From the NCBI GenBank assembly GCA_035639875.1, contig DASQXE010000180.1:1-35122 (forward strand): a DNA stretch of 35,122 nucleotides, given 5' to 3'. The first letter of the stretch is position 1. Every line of letters begins with the position of its first letter. The position numbers and the translations under genes were made by a program. Positions 21,181-28,989 of this stretch are shown one piece after another. Source of the stretch: JAIBJP01 sp035639875 (lineage in GTDB: Bacteria; Actinomycetota; Thermoleophilia; Gaiellales; Gaiellaceae). The notes under the pieces are model-generated. The model saw nothing but the letters and a program-made list of their open reading frames with translations. It had not been told where the DNA came from and made no database searches.

Positions 21181-22586
21181 CGGCCCCGCTCGCGCTGTCG
21201 CAAACAGCGATCAACTTCACCTACCTAGTCGCGGCCGTCCTCCTCATCATCGGCATCCGGCGCCTAAGCGCGCCGCCGACCGCGCGGTCGGGGAACTGGA
21301 TCGCGGCGGTCGGGATGACGATCGCGATCGTCTTCACGTTCCTCGACCCGGACGTTCACCGGTACTGGCTCGTCTTCGCCGGCATGGCCGTCGGAACGGT
21401 GGTCGGGGTCTCCTCGGCGCGCCTCGTGAAGATGACCGCGATGCCGCAGATGGTGGCGCTCTTCAACGGCGTCGGCGGCGGAGCGGCAGCGCTCATCGCG
21501 GCGGCCGAGTATCACCGGCTCGCCCCGGCGGCAGGCCATCTGTCGGGGGACCACATCGGCGCCATGCTCTTCTCCGCGCTGATCGGGTCGATCTCGTTCG
21601 CCGGCAGCCTGGTCGCCTTCGGAAAGCTGCAGGAGATCCTCCCGGGTCGCCCCATCGTGTTCGGAGCGCAACAGGCGGTCAACGCAGCGCTCTTCGCGGC
21701 GCTGATCGCCTTCGGCATCCTCGCCGGCGCGACCGAAGCCGGAGCGTGGATGGTGCTCCTCCTGGCCGGCGCGCTGCTCTTCGGCGTGCTGCTCGTCCTC
21801 CCGATCGGCGGGGCCGACATGCCCGTCGTCATCTCGCTCCTGAATGCGTTCACGGGCCTCGCCGCCGCGTCGGCCGGCTTCGTGCTCGAGAACACAGCCC
21901 TCATCATCGGCGGCACGCTCGTCGGCGCATCGGGAACGCTGCTCACGATCCTCATGGGACGAGCGATGAACCGCTCGCTCGCCAACGTTCTCTTCGGCGC
22001 GTTCGGGGCCGTGCCGGCCGGAGGACCGGCCGTGGCTGCGAGCGGAGACGGCAAGTCGTACCGCGAGATCACGGCCGAGGACGCCGCGGTCATGCTCGCC
22101 TACGCCAAGCGCGTCGTCATCGTGCCCGGCTACGGGCTGGCGGTTGCCCAGGCCCAGCACGCGGTCCGCGAGCTCGCCGACCTGTTGGAGAAACGCGGAG
22201 TCGACGTCAAGTACGCGATTCATCCCGTTGCAGGGCGCATGCCCGGACACATGAACGTGCTCCTCGCCGAGGCGAACGTTCCCTACCCGCAACTCTTCGA
22301 CATGGAGGAGATCAACCCGGAGTTCCCGCGCACGGACGTCGCCCTCGTGATCGGAGCGAACGACGTCACGAATCCGGCGGCTCGGACCGTGGCTGAAAGC
22401 CCGATCTACGGAATGCCGATTCTCAACGTCGACGAGGCTGCCAACGTCGTCGTCCTCAAGCGCAGCATGAACCCCGGCTTCGCAGGCATCGACAACGACC
22501 TCTACTACGAGCCGAAGACGGCCATGCTCTTCGGGGACGCGAAGGCGTCGGTGGAAAAACTCGTCGCGGGAGTGAAGGCGGCCTAG
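21177..22586 (+). CDS. pntB: NAD(P) transhydrogenase beta subunit
   Basis: 469 residues from ATG at 21177. Residues about 10-265 hold eight or nine membrane helices with MPQMVALFNGVGGGAAALIA and LPIGGADMPVVISLLNAFTG, the proton-channel core. Residues about 290-469 are the NADP-binding domain III: VVIVPGYGLAVAQAQHAV, IHPVAGRMPGHMNVLLAEA, VALVIGANDVTNPAA, VVLKRSMNPGFAGIDNDLYY and the end MLFGDAKASVEKLV. With PntAA/AB it makes NADPH from NADH. Its stop overlaps the convergent MOSC gene by 4 nt. Confidence 0.95.
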   Translation: MTAPLALSQTAINFTYLVAAVLLIIGIRRLSAPPTARSGNWIAAVGMTIAIVFTFLDPDVHRYWLVFAGMAVGTVVGVSSARLVKMTAMPQMVALFNGVGGGAAALIAAAEYHRLAPAAGHLSGDHIGAMLFSALIGSISFAGSLVAFGKLQEILPGRPIVFGAQQAVNAALFAALIAFGILAGATEAGAWMVLLLAGALLFGVLLVLPIGGADMPVVISLLNAFTGLAAASAGFVLENTALIIGGTLVGASGTLLTILMGRAMNRSLANVLFGAFGAVPAGGPAVAASGDGKSYREITAEDAAVMLAYAKRVVIVPGYGLAVAQAQHAVRELADLLEKRGVDVKYAIHPVAGRMPGHMNVLLAEANVPYPQLFDMEEINPEFPRTDVALVIGANDVTNPAARTVAESPIYGMPILNVDEAANVVVLKRSMNPGFAGIDNDLYYEPKTAMLFGDAKASVEKLVAGVKAA

Positions 22587-22996
22587 AGCTTCCGGATCTC
22601 GTCGCCGACCGTGACGCGGCCGGTCTTCGTCACGCGGGCGAGCATCCCCCGGCGTCCCTCGAGCTCGGCCTGGAGGCCGGGGCGGATCTTCTCCATGTTC
22701 TCGCAGGGATCGCAGATCATGGAGATCTCGAACTCGGCGTCGCCGATGCCCAGGCGACGTCCGATCGGCCAGCGCATGACATCGGCGCCGCGCACGGTGA
22801 AGTTCTCCTTCACGGCGCCGGGGGCGACGTCGAGCGCCTCGAGGTCCTCGGCGGCGACGAAGAGGACGCTGCGCTTGCCGCTCCGGCGGTGCGCGCAGCC
22901 CTCGACGCCCTCGTTCTCGAAGACGCGGGCGGTTTCGAGCGGCTCCATCGGCTCCCTGCGCTTCGGCGAGCGCCAGATTCCGACGATCTCGGCCAT
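22583..22996 (-). CDS. MOSC-domain protein
   Basis: 137 residues from ATG at 22996. It begins IVGIWRSPKRREPM, then KRSVLFVAAEDLEAL, VKENFTVRGADV, RRLGIGDAEFEIS, ICDPCENMEKIRPGLQAEL and RRGMLARVTKTGRVTVGDEI. These are the MOSC domain blocks, with the CDPC pair as likely sulfur-carrying cysteines. MOSC proteins carry sulfur for molybdenum cofactor enzymes or act as stand-alone amidoxime or hydroxylamine reductases and YiiM-type proteins; which applies cannot be read here. This is a compact, single-domain form. A TATGCT box lies 6 nt before the ATG. Confidence 0.85.
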   Translation of the reverse strand: MAEIVGIWRSPKRREPMEPLETARVFENEGVEGCAHRRSGKRSVLFVAAEDLEALDVAPGAVKENFTVRGADVMRWPIGRRLGIGDAEFEISMICDPCENMEKIRPGLQAELEGRRGMLARVTKTGRVTVGDEIRKL

Positions 22997-23002
22997 GGAC
23001 CG

Positions 23003-23008
23003 AGCATA
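23003..23008 (-). promoter_or_regulatory. -10 box for the MOSC gene, leaderless
   Basis: Reverse-strand TATGCT followed by 6 nt and the ATG at 22996. The hairpin of the upstream protease gene lies just behind it, at 23014-23035, so the -35 position falls inside the hairpin. Confidence 0.45.
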
Positions 23009-23013
23009 CAGAA

Positions 23014-23035
23014 GGGGCCGGTTTTCACCGGCCCC
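23014..23035 (-). terminator. Hairpin after the subtilisin-like protease gene
   Basis: GGGGCCGG (23014-23021) and CCGGCCCC (23028-23035) form a perfect 8-bp stem with a 6-nt loop, 23 bp after the stop at 23059. On the reverse strand it is followed by TTCTGT. Good terminator shape with a weak U-run. Confidence 0.65.
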
Positions 23036-23058
23036 CTGTGTTCGAGCCGTTGGATCGT

Positions 23059-24624
23059 CTAGCGCGTGACCGCGTTGAGCGCGTCCACCTGTCCGGCGCC
23101 GTACCACGAGTTGTGCCCGGACCCGCCCTGGCAGGTCTGGGGTGCGCCGCTCTGGCTGCCGACTATGGCTGCGTAACCGGGCGGCAACGTCTCCGGACAC
23201 GCCTGCGGATCAGCCGTCTGTTGGAGGAGCGCCTCCACCTGTCCCGCGCGCAACTTGCCGTTCTGCGGCGTGCCCGCATCGCCGTACCGGCTGATGATCA
23301 ACGCCGCGACACCCGCGGCGTGGGGCGAGGCCATCGACGTCCCCTGCTGGTAGCACCAGAGTGCCCCCGGCGCGCCTGCATCGAACACGCGCCGGTTGGC
23401 GAGGCAGTTGTTGATGAGAGCCGCCGGCCACGTCGAGAGCACTCGGCCTGCAACGCCCGTGTAGGGCGGCGTCCCGAAGCGCGAGTCGCCTCCCGGCGCC
23501 GCGACGTCCGTTGTCGAGATGCCGAAGCTCGAGTAGAACGACTTCAGGTTGTCGGGGTACTGGCCGGCTTTCGTGCCCTGGAGGAAGCTCCCGGTCGCCG
23601 AGACCCCGATCACGCCCGGGATCTCCACCGGGATCACGACGCATGCGTTCGTGACGGCGCGCTCCTCCTCGCTCCCCGGCGGAAAGTCAGGGCTCGTGAC
23701 GTCCATCGTCGGGTGCGAGAGATCCTCGCTTTCGTTGCCTTCTGCGGCGACAACGGTCACGCCCCGCTGCTCGGCAAAAAGGATGGCCCGCTGCTCGGCC
23801 TTCCAGATCGCGCGCTGCTCGGGGTCGTTGCGGCAGTTGAACAGGAACGGGTCGGCGAAGTAGCTGTTGTTCGTGACGTCCATGTGGTGCGACCCGGCCC
23901 ACACGAACGCGCAGATGACTGCCTCAGGGAAGAAGAAGCCGTCTGCGTTGCCCGCCTTGATCCCGGCGATCTTGACGTTCGGCGCAACGCCGACGATTCC
24001 GATGCCGTTCGAGGCCGCCGCGATAATGCCGGCCGTGTGCGTGCCGTGGCCGTTGTCGTCTTGAGCCGCTGTCCCGGCGACCGGCGCGCCGGTCTCGCAA
24101 TTCGCGCTGTTGGCCACATCGATGTTCGGCTGTAGATCCGGGTGCGTGAAGTCGATCCCCGTGTCGATGTCGCCCACGAGCACCGAGGGGCTTCCGCCCG
24201 TTATCTCATGCGCTTCCGGCGTGTGGATCTGGCGCATGTCCCACTGGAGGCCCGACAGGTTGTCGCTGTCGGTGGCCGGCGCGTTGGGCAGATCGCCCTC
24301 GGGCGGGCCCGACGCGTTGACCTGGTCCTCGTTCAGCCGCGCGGCGAAATTCGCGGTGGCGGAAACACCGTCGATTCGCGCGTCTTTCATCAGCGCAGCA
24401 CGGAAACCGGCGCGGTCCGACTTGGCGATGATGACGCCGATTTGCGAATAGCTCGCGACCACCGTTCCGCCGGCGGCACGAACCGTTGCTCCTCCGTCGG
24501 CAGGGACGCCCTGCGCCTTGTACAGGACGATGTACGTGGCAGCGCTCGCCGCGGAGGCGAACGCCAGTGTCAGCGCACCTGCGGTCACGAACAACAGCGC
24601 GCGTCTCAACAAGCGCTTGTGCAA
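23059..24624 (-). CDS. Secreted subtilisin-like serine protease (S8) with I9-type propeptide
   Basis: 521 residues from TTG at 24624, behind GAGGAGGGG. Signal peptide 1-29 ending ASAASA. Residues 30-93 (YIVLYKAQGV to SATANF) fit an inhibitor I9 propeptide. The protease domain has Asp154 in DIDTGID, His193 in NGHGTHTAG, the oxyanion Asn297 in AEGNES and Ser430 in QGTSMASPH, so the triad is complete. Six or more Cys in the mature part suggest disulfides. DNLSGLQWDM and AHEITGGSP precede the first catalytic block, as in the next protease. Residues 269-287 hold a tandem EQRAI repeat. Probably extracellular; substrate unknown. Confidence 0.92.
   Translation of the reverse strand: MHKRLLRRALLFVTAGALTLAFASAASAATYIVLYKAQGVPADGGATVRAAGGTVVASYSQIGVIIAKSDRAGFRAALMKDARIDGVSATANFAARLNEDQVNASGPPEGDLPNAPATDSDNLSGLQWDMRQIHTPEAHEITGGSPSVLVGDIDTGIDFTHPDLQPNIDVANSANCETGAPVAGTAAQDDNGHGTHTAGIIAAASNGIGIVGVAPNVKIAGIKAGNADGFFFPEAVICAFVWAGSHHMDVTNNSYFADPFLFNCRNDPEQRAIWKAEQRAILFAEQRGVTVVAAEGNESEDLSHPTMDVTSPDFPPGSEEERAVTNACVVIPVEIPGVIGVSATGSFLQGTKAGQYPDNLKSFYSSFGISTTDVAAPGGDSRFGTPPYTGVAGRVLSTWPAALINNCLANRRVFDAGAPGALWCYQQGTSMASPHAAGVAALIISRYGDAGTPQNGKLRAGQVEALLQQTADPQACPETLPPGYAAIVGSQSGAPQTCQGGSGHNSWYGAGQVDALNAVTR
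23765..23822. repeat. 24-bp tandem repeat inside the protease gene
   Basis: CGCTGCTCGG recurs at 23765, 23789 and 23813, a 24-bp period. It encodes EQRAIWKA, EQRAILFA and EQRGVTVV on the reverse strand, a surface helix just before the strand that leads to the oxyanion Asn. Confidence 0.6.
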
Positions 24625-24705
24625 ATTTCCCCCCTCCTCTCCCGTTTGACCCCCGGGTCCCGGGGTCCGGCGGAGCGGAAGAATAGTGGAGGCGGTGCGG
24701 CTCTG
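24625..24705 (-). promoter_or_regulatory. Intergenic region between the two protease genes
   Basis: Contains GGAGGGG (ribosome binding site of the downstream gene), a GC-rich inverted repeat near 24648-24667 (GACCCC/GGGGTC arms) that may end the upstream gene, and on the reverse strand TATTCT, a possible -10 box about 55 nt before the TTG. This gap is compatible with separate transcripts for the two proteases. Confidence 0.3.
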
Positions 24706-25938
24706 CTAGCGCGTGACGGCGGCCAGGGCGTCGACCTCGCCGTAACCGAAGAAGCCGTTGTACCCGTCAGCGGTCTCGCAGCGCGCATCGGCCGGGCACG
24801 GCTTGAACACGGCCGTCTTGCGCAGTCGGTTCGCGACCCAGCTCGGCGGCAGCTTCCCGTTCGCCGGGCTGTTGAGCTCGCCGAAGCGGCTCACGATGAG
24901 GGCTGCCACACCGGTCACGTGAGCGGCGGCCATCGAAGTCCCGGCGTTGTAGCGGAAAGTCGACGTCGCCGAGCCGTCCACGACGTTCGGCATCGCCGTC
25001 GGCGGGATCGGAATGTAGGACGGGAAGGTGGACAGGATCAGACCGCCGGGCACGCCGCCCTGCGCCGGATCGCCTCCCGGTGCCACGAAGTCGACCGCGC
25101 CCAGCCCGAAGTTCGAGGGCCCAGGAGGCGTGCTGGTGGCGCGGTTGCCGTTGCGGCCTTCGCTCGCCACCCCGATGACGCCCGGAAGCTGGACGGGCAT
25201 GCGAATGCAGCCGTCGCCGGCCGCCGGATGGGCCATGTCGATTCCGTTGTTGCCGGTAGAGGCAACGACCGTCGTGCCGGATGCCTCCGCGTCCGCGACC
25301 GCCTGGCCGACCAGCGCGATGGCCGCGTTGTCGTCCGAGTTGTCCGGGCAGAAGAAGTCGAGCGGATCGGCCCCGCCCGTCGGACCCTTGTCGACAGCGA
25401 AGCTCGCATTGGCGACGTCGACGTGCTGCCCAGCCGCGTATTCGAAGGCGCAGGCCGCTGCCGCAGGAGTGATCGGGAGGCCGGGGTCGGTCACCTTCAC
25501 GACGAGGAGCTCGACGTTCGGTGCCACTCCGACCGTGCCGAAGCCGTTGTCCCCTGCCGCGATGATGCCCGCGACGTGCGTGCCGTGGCCGACGCGGTCC
25601 TTCCAGAGCTCGCCGGTGGGATCAGTGACCGGCTCGCCCGTGAGGCATGAGGCGCTGTTCGCCGTGTCGATCCGGCCCGCGAACTCCGGATGGCCCGGGT
25701 CGATTCCGGAGTCGATGAGCGCCACACGCACGAGCGGGCTGCCGCCGGTGATCTCGTGCGCCTGGGGCGCCTTGATCTGCGTCATGTCCCATTGCAGCCC
25801 CGAGAGGTTGTCCGCCGTGGCCGTCGATGACGGCAGGGAACCGACCTGTTTCGCATCCGCAGCACGGGCGCAGACGAGCGTGGCCGCCGCCAGCATCCCG
25901 ACGAGCAGCAGGCGAAGCAGGGGTGCCCGTTGCCGCAA
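24706..25938 (-). CDS. Secreted subtilisin-like serine protease (S8) without visible propeptide
   Basis: 410 residues from TTG at 25938 with GGAGGAA upstream. Signal peptide about 1-29 (LLVGMLAAATLVCARAADA). Catalytic residues are Asp76 (ALIDSGID), His118 (VGHGTHVAG) and Ser335 (AGTSMAAAH), with Asn230 in STGN as oxyanion residue. After the signal there are only about 14 residues before ADNLSGLQWDM, so the I9 propeptide of its neighbour is missing. The two proteins are paralogues with the same DNLSGLQWDM, AHEITGGSP and C-terminal EVDALAAVTR/QVDALNAVTR. The region 25939-26043 upstream holds the ribosome binding site, a possible TACAGT -10 box and no gene. Confidence 0.92.
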   Translation of the reverse strand: MRQRAPLLRLLLVGMLAAATLVCARAADAKQVGSLPSSTATADNLSGLQWDMTQIKAPQAHEITGGSPLVRVALIDSGIDPGHPEFAGRIDTANSASCLTGEPVTDPTGELWKDRVGHGTHVAGIIAAGDNGFGTVGVAPNVELLVVKVTDPGLPITPAAAACAFEYAAGQHVDVANASFAVDKGPTGGADPLDFFCPDNSDDNAAIALVGQAVADAEASGTTVVASTGNNGIDMAHPAAGDGCIRMPVQLPGVIGVASEGRNGNRATSTPPGPSNFGLGAVDFVAPGGDPAQGGVPGGLILSTFPSYIPIPPTAMPNVVDGSATSTFRYNAGTSMAAAHVTGVAALIVSRFGELNSPANGKLPPSWVANRLRKTAVFKPCPADARCETADGYNGFFGYGEVDALAAVTR

Positions 25939-26043
25939 GATTGTTCCTCCCGTACCTCTCCCGAGAACGCCCGGTGGCGCCTCGAACCAACTGTAAGAAG
26001 GAAGGGGTATGCCCGCGTCCCCATAAAGGGGGAGAGCGTCAGG

Positions 26044-27354
26044 TCAGAAGCTGACCCGAAGCAGCGTTGCGGCCCGCGTGGCGAGTGACCAGCGGACTAC
26101 GTAGGCGCGCCTGCCGACGAGCGCTGTCGTCCAAAGGAGGCGACTCGATCCGCTGGTCGTGTAGATCGAATGCACCCTTCTGCGGTCGAACCTGCGCATC
26201 CGCAACGCCGATGTCCGGGGGCGTTGCTCCACCCAGACGATCCGCCGCGCGCTGAGGGCGGGGTTTTCCTCCAGGACGATGCGGCTGCGGACGATGACGA
26301 CTCGCCGTCCAGTGGAGAGCATCTCGACCGTGATCCGCGACGCTTGGTTCGTAGTCTTGTGCCACGCGAGACGTCCGCCGCCGAGGGAGGGGCGGCCGAG
26401 GTCGTTTTGGACGAGGGTTCTGGCGATTCCGCGCTCGCTCGGCGAACCGGGGTTCGTGAAGTCGGCCAGGATCAGGTGCTTGTACGTCGAGTCCGTCCGA
26501 ATGAACGCGAGGAGGGGCCAGTCGAGCGCGGGCCTGGAGACGGCACCGTCGACTCGTGCGACTACCTCGCCTGTGCGCCAGTTGATCACCTGGATCCCGC
26601 CGGAGTCCGCGTAGGCGAGGAGGTCTCCATCCACGGATGGCGACGCGGCGTCCGGTACGAGGACCGCAGGCTCGGCCGTCGGCTCGACGCTCACGCTCGT
26701 GGTTCCCGAGCTCATCTGCGCACGGGCCAGCACAGTTGCTTGCACCGAGGGATCCAGGCCGGGGCCCATGCTCACGACGGCGGCGTCCACCGCCTGGGCC
26801 GACGCGAGCAACGCGGCGCAGGCTACGAGCGCGGCGACGTTGGCCCGGAGGAGAGCGCCGTGACGGCTCGCCAGCTCCTCCACGGCCGCAGTCGGATCGG
26901 CGCCGCGGCGACGCGGCCAGACCGCCATGACCGCGCGGCCGGCGCCGTAGGCGGCGAAGCAGGCGCCGGCGGCCAGCGGGCGCCCGAGCGCAACGGCGGC
27001 CGCCCAAGCGATCCAGAAGGTCGAAACGGGCTGAAAGGTGAGAAACCCCACTCCAAGCCCGGCTCCGTAGCCGGCGCTCCAGACGGGTAGCGGCAGCTCT
27101 GCGCGCCAGCGCTCGGGAACCTGTCGGCGGGATTGCGGCAGCGGGAGGCGAATGAGCCCCGCCTCGCGGGCGGCGGCCAGGAGAGCGAGGCCGGCGGCTA
27201 CGGCCGCCACACGCAGGCCGATGATCTGTCCGAGCGCGCCGAGCGCAGCCCCGACCAGCGCAGAAGCAGCGACCGCGCCGAGGGCGAAAGACACGACTGC
27301 GATGCGTTGACGGCGCCGGCTCCCGCACACGGCGGGAGTGAAGGTCTCCACCAT
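26044..27354 (-). CDS. Membrane protein with C-terminal beta-propeller-like domain, MauF-like N-terminus
   Basis: 436 residues from ATG at 27354. Hydrophobic segments lie near 18-62, 93-146 (GYGAGLGVGFLTFQPVSTFW, ACFAAYGAGRAVMAVW) and 168-188. The glycine- and aromatic-rich middle block resembles DsbD/MauF-type membrane proteins; I rate that as a resemblance only. Residues about 215-436 face outside and consist of repeated beta units (SVDGDLLAYADSGGIQVIN, PSLGGGRLAWHK, NPALSARRIVWVEQRP), like a TolB/WD-type propeller. The heavy chain of methylamine dehydrogenase is also a propeller. Last gene of a set with MauA-like and MauE-MauD-like proteins. Confidence 0.6.
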   Translation of the reverse strand: MVETFTPAVCGSRRRQRIAVVSFALGAVAASALVGAALGALGQIIGLRVAAVAAGLALLAAAREAGLIRLPLPQSRRQVPERWRAELPLPVWSAGYGAGLGVGFLTFQPVSTFWIAWAAAVALGRPLAAGACFAAYGAGRAVMAVWPRRRGADPTAAVEELASRHGALLRANVAALVACAALLASAQAVDAAVVSMGPGLDPSVQATVLARAQMSSGTTSVSVEPTAEPAVLVPDAASPSVDGDLLAYADSGGIQVINWRTGEVVARVDGAVSRPALDWPLLAFIRTDSTYKHLILADFTNPGSPSERGIARTLVQNDLGRPSLGGGRLAWHKTTNQASRITVEMLSTGRRVVIVRSRIVLEENPALSARRIVWVEQRPRTSALRMRRFDRRRVHSIYTTSGSSRLLWTTALVGRRAYVVRWSLATRAATLLRVSF

Positions 27355-27363
27355 CGAGAGTCC

Positions 27364-27432
27364 TCAGGGCGACCATGCGCCCGAGACCCCCGCGACGAGC
27401 GCCGCAGCAACGACCGCAGTGGCGGTCAGCAC
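27364..27432 (-). CDS. Possible 22-residue membrane micropeptide
   Basis: GTG at 27432 overlaps the stop of the upstream gene (GTGCTGA). The product MLTATAVVAAALVAGVSG plus AWSP is a single hydrophobic helix, and its stop lies 9 nt before the ATG of the next gene. It would fill the 71-bp gap exactly and couple translation of its neighbours. Such a short frame can occur by chance. Confidence 0.25.
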   Translation of the reverse strand: MLTATAVVAAALVAGVSGAWSP

Positions 27433-28025
27433 GGCAGCCCCGAGTCGTAGTACATGACGCAGAAGACCCGGTTTCCGTTCCAGCAGTACCCGGTGAGCGA
27501 GGCGTCGCCGTTGATCCGCTTCCGGCTCGGAGAGCAGCAGTCGACGAGCTTGCGGATCTGGCCGCTGCAGCATCGGTACCACGAGCCCTGCTGTTTGGCG
27601 TCGTGGCCGTAACGCTCGCGGACCCATTCCTCGCAGAGGCGCGTTCTCGGCGCACGCGGCAACGGTTGCCCGTCGGGGCCGAGCAACGGCTTTCCTGAAC
27701 CGTTGATGGGGAAGCCGTGCGCGTTGACGAGGCGCCCGAGGTTGTCGATCGGCTTTCCATCCGCGGCCCGGAGCGGAAAGCCCTTGCGATCGATGCGCGG
27801 TAGGCCGAGCGGGTTCGGGCACGAACCCGTCGTCCAGATGTGGCCGCAGAAGTGGAACGCCTCGCTAGTCTCTGGCCGGACGGCGGCGGCGACCGCAGCG
27901 CCGCCCGTGACAGCGAGTACCGCGCCCCCCATCCGGCCGAGGAAGGACCGCCGGGTCATGCCCGCGGCGAGGCGCGTCGAGAGCGCCCGGGCGGCGCGGT
28001 CGACGAGCTCGTCAGGCCGGGGCAT
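27426..28025 (-). CDS. Tat-exported Cys-rich protein resembling methylamine dehydrogenase light chain (MauA)
   Basis: 199 residues from ATG at 28025. TRRSFLGRMGG (24-34) with the hydrophobic run to about 49 is a Tat signal, as in MauA. The mature part has ten Cys (60, 69, 131, 152, 153, 163, 164, 181, 189, 199). GSWYRCCSGQIRKLVDCC can be matched to the W...C...DCC block of MauA, where the first Trp of the tryptophan tryptophylquinone cofactor and an essential Asp lie; CWNG (Trp182) could be the second. Residues 71-125 are a Gly/Pro-rich repeat (GFPLRAADGKPI, GFPINGSGKPL, DGQPLP) absent from known light chains. No MauG gene is visible. The link rests on pattern and on the adjacent MauE-MauD fusion. 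Confidence 0.6.
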   Translation of the reverse strand: MPRPDELVDRAARALSTRLAAGMTRRSFLGRMGGAVLAVTGGAAVAAAVRPETSEAFHFCGHIWTTGSCPNPLGLPRIDRKGFPLRAADGKPIDNLGRLVNAHGFPINGSGKPLLGPDGQPLPRAPRTRLCEEWVRERYGHDAKQQGSWYRCCSGQIRKLVDCCSPSRKRINGDASLTGYCWNGNRVFCVMYYDSGLPC

Positions 28026-28878
28026 GCTCGCTTCTCGCGACGCCGAGGGCGACGAGCGCTTCGAGCTGCTCCAGCGTGTTCACCGTCCCCTTAGCGGCCA
28101 CCGTGCCGTCCACGACCTGCACGGCGAAGGGGGTTCCGGGAACCCGCCAGCGCTCGAACGCGTCCGGTTCTTCCTCCTCGTAGACGATCCGGACCGGGAG
28201 GCCGTCACGCGCAAGCGCCCGGACGGCCGGGGCGAGCTCGCGGCAGAGCCGGCAGCCCGAGCTGAAAAAGGCGACCAGCTCCGGGCCCGCGCCGGCCAGT
28301 CCCTCGAGGGCGGGAGCCGGCTCGGCGGCAGGCGGGCCCTCCTCGGCGAGCTCGAGCGCGACCCCCGGGCCAACACGCAGGGTGAGAACGCCGACTTGGC
28401 GATATAGCGCAAGGACGAGCGCAGCGAGAACGACGACCGCAGCCGCGAGAACGCCGAGTGCGCCGAAGACGAGAGCGTCGCGCGAAGGCACGGGGACTTC
28501 GAACCCGCTGGCAGCGACGGCGGCCAGCCCGGTGAACGCGACCGCTCGAATTAGAAGGACGCCGGTGCCTCGCTCCTTGGCGCCGAAGCAGCCGCAATCG
28601 AGGCGCCGGATTCCCCGCGCGCGGGCGCGTGCCAGCGCGGCCGTGAAGACGAACCCGAGCACGATCGCCGCGGGCGCCGCCGCGGAGACGCGGGCGAGGA
28701 GCAGCGCGCCGACGACTGCCTCGGCCAGAGCGAGGCCGAAGTACGCCGGCGGCCGTAGAGCGGGAGGGATTCCGTATGGCTCAAGGCGCCCCGCATTGCG
28801 GGCGGAGAGCTTGGCTGCCGTCGCCCAAAGCAGGATGACGCCGGTCGCGAGGCCTGCGAGTGTGTGGATCTCGACCAT
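28012..28878 (-). CDS. MauE-MauD-like fusion: four-helix membrane domain plus thioredoxin-like domain
   Basis: 288 residues from ATG at 28878. Residues 5-160 hold four or five membrane helices with LWATAAKLSARNAG and LDCGCFG (95-99), the mark of the MauE family. Residues about 195-280 are a thioredoxin-like fold with FFSSGCRLCREL (CxxC, Cys209/Cys212) and the cis-Pro loop VPGTPF. In mau operons MauE and MauD are separate proteins that help form the six disulfides of the light chain; here they are fused. It overlaps the Cys-rich MauA-like gene by 14 bp, which fits a disulfide-insertion role for that product. The region 28879-29024 upstream holds TAGCCT as a possible -10 box and the palindrome at 28990. 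Confidence 0.75.
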   Translation of the reverse strand: MVEIHTLAGLATGVILLWATAAKLSARNAGRLEPYGIPPALRPPAYFGLALAEAVVGALLLARVSAAAPAAIVLGFVFTAALARARARGIRRLDCGCFGAKERGTGVLLIRAVAFTGLAAVAASGFEVPVPSRDALVFGALGVLAAAVVVLAALVLALYRQVGVLTLRVGPGVALELAEEGPPAAEPAPALEGLAGAGPELVAFFSSGCRLCRELAPAVRALARDGLPVRIVYEEEEPDAFERWRVPGTPFAVQVVDGTVAAKGTVNTLEQLEALVALGVARSEHAPA

Positions 28879-28989
28879 GGCCTAGGGGTTCGTCGGAAAG
28901 GCTACGCGCCCTTCCCCTTCCCCGCTTGTCGGCAGCCCGCATCTGTCGCTCGAGGACATGACGGGCCAGGCCCCGCCAGGTCCGTTTTG

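Noticed and set aside
23038..24135. Long forward frames opposite the two protease genes
   Set aside because: Each mirrors a complete S8 protease on the other strand; they have Arg/Val-rich, motif-free products.
26039..27760. 573-codon reverse open frame over the mau-like genes
   Set aside because: Arg/Ser-rich composition with no domain. The other reverse frames carry membrane helices, a Tat signal and a Cys pattern.
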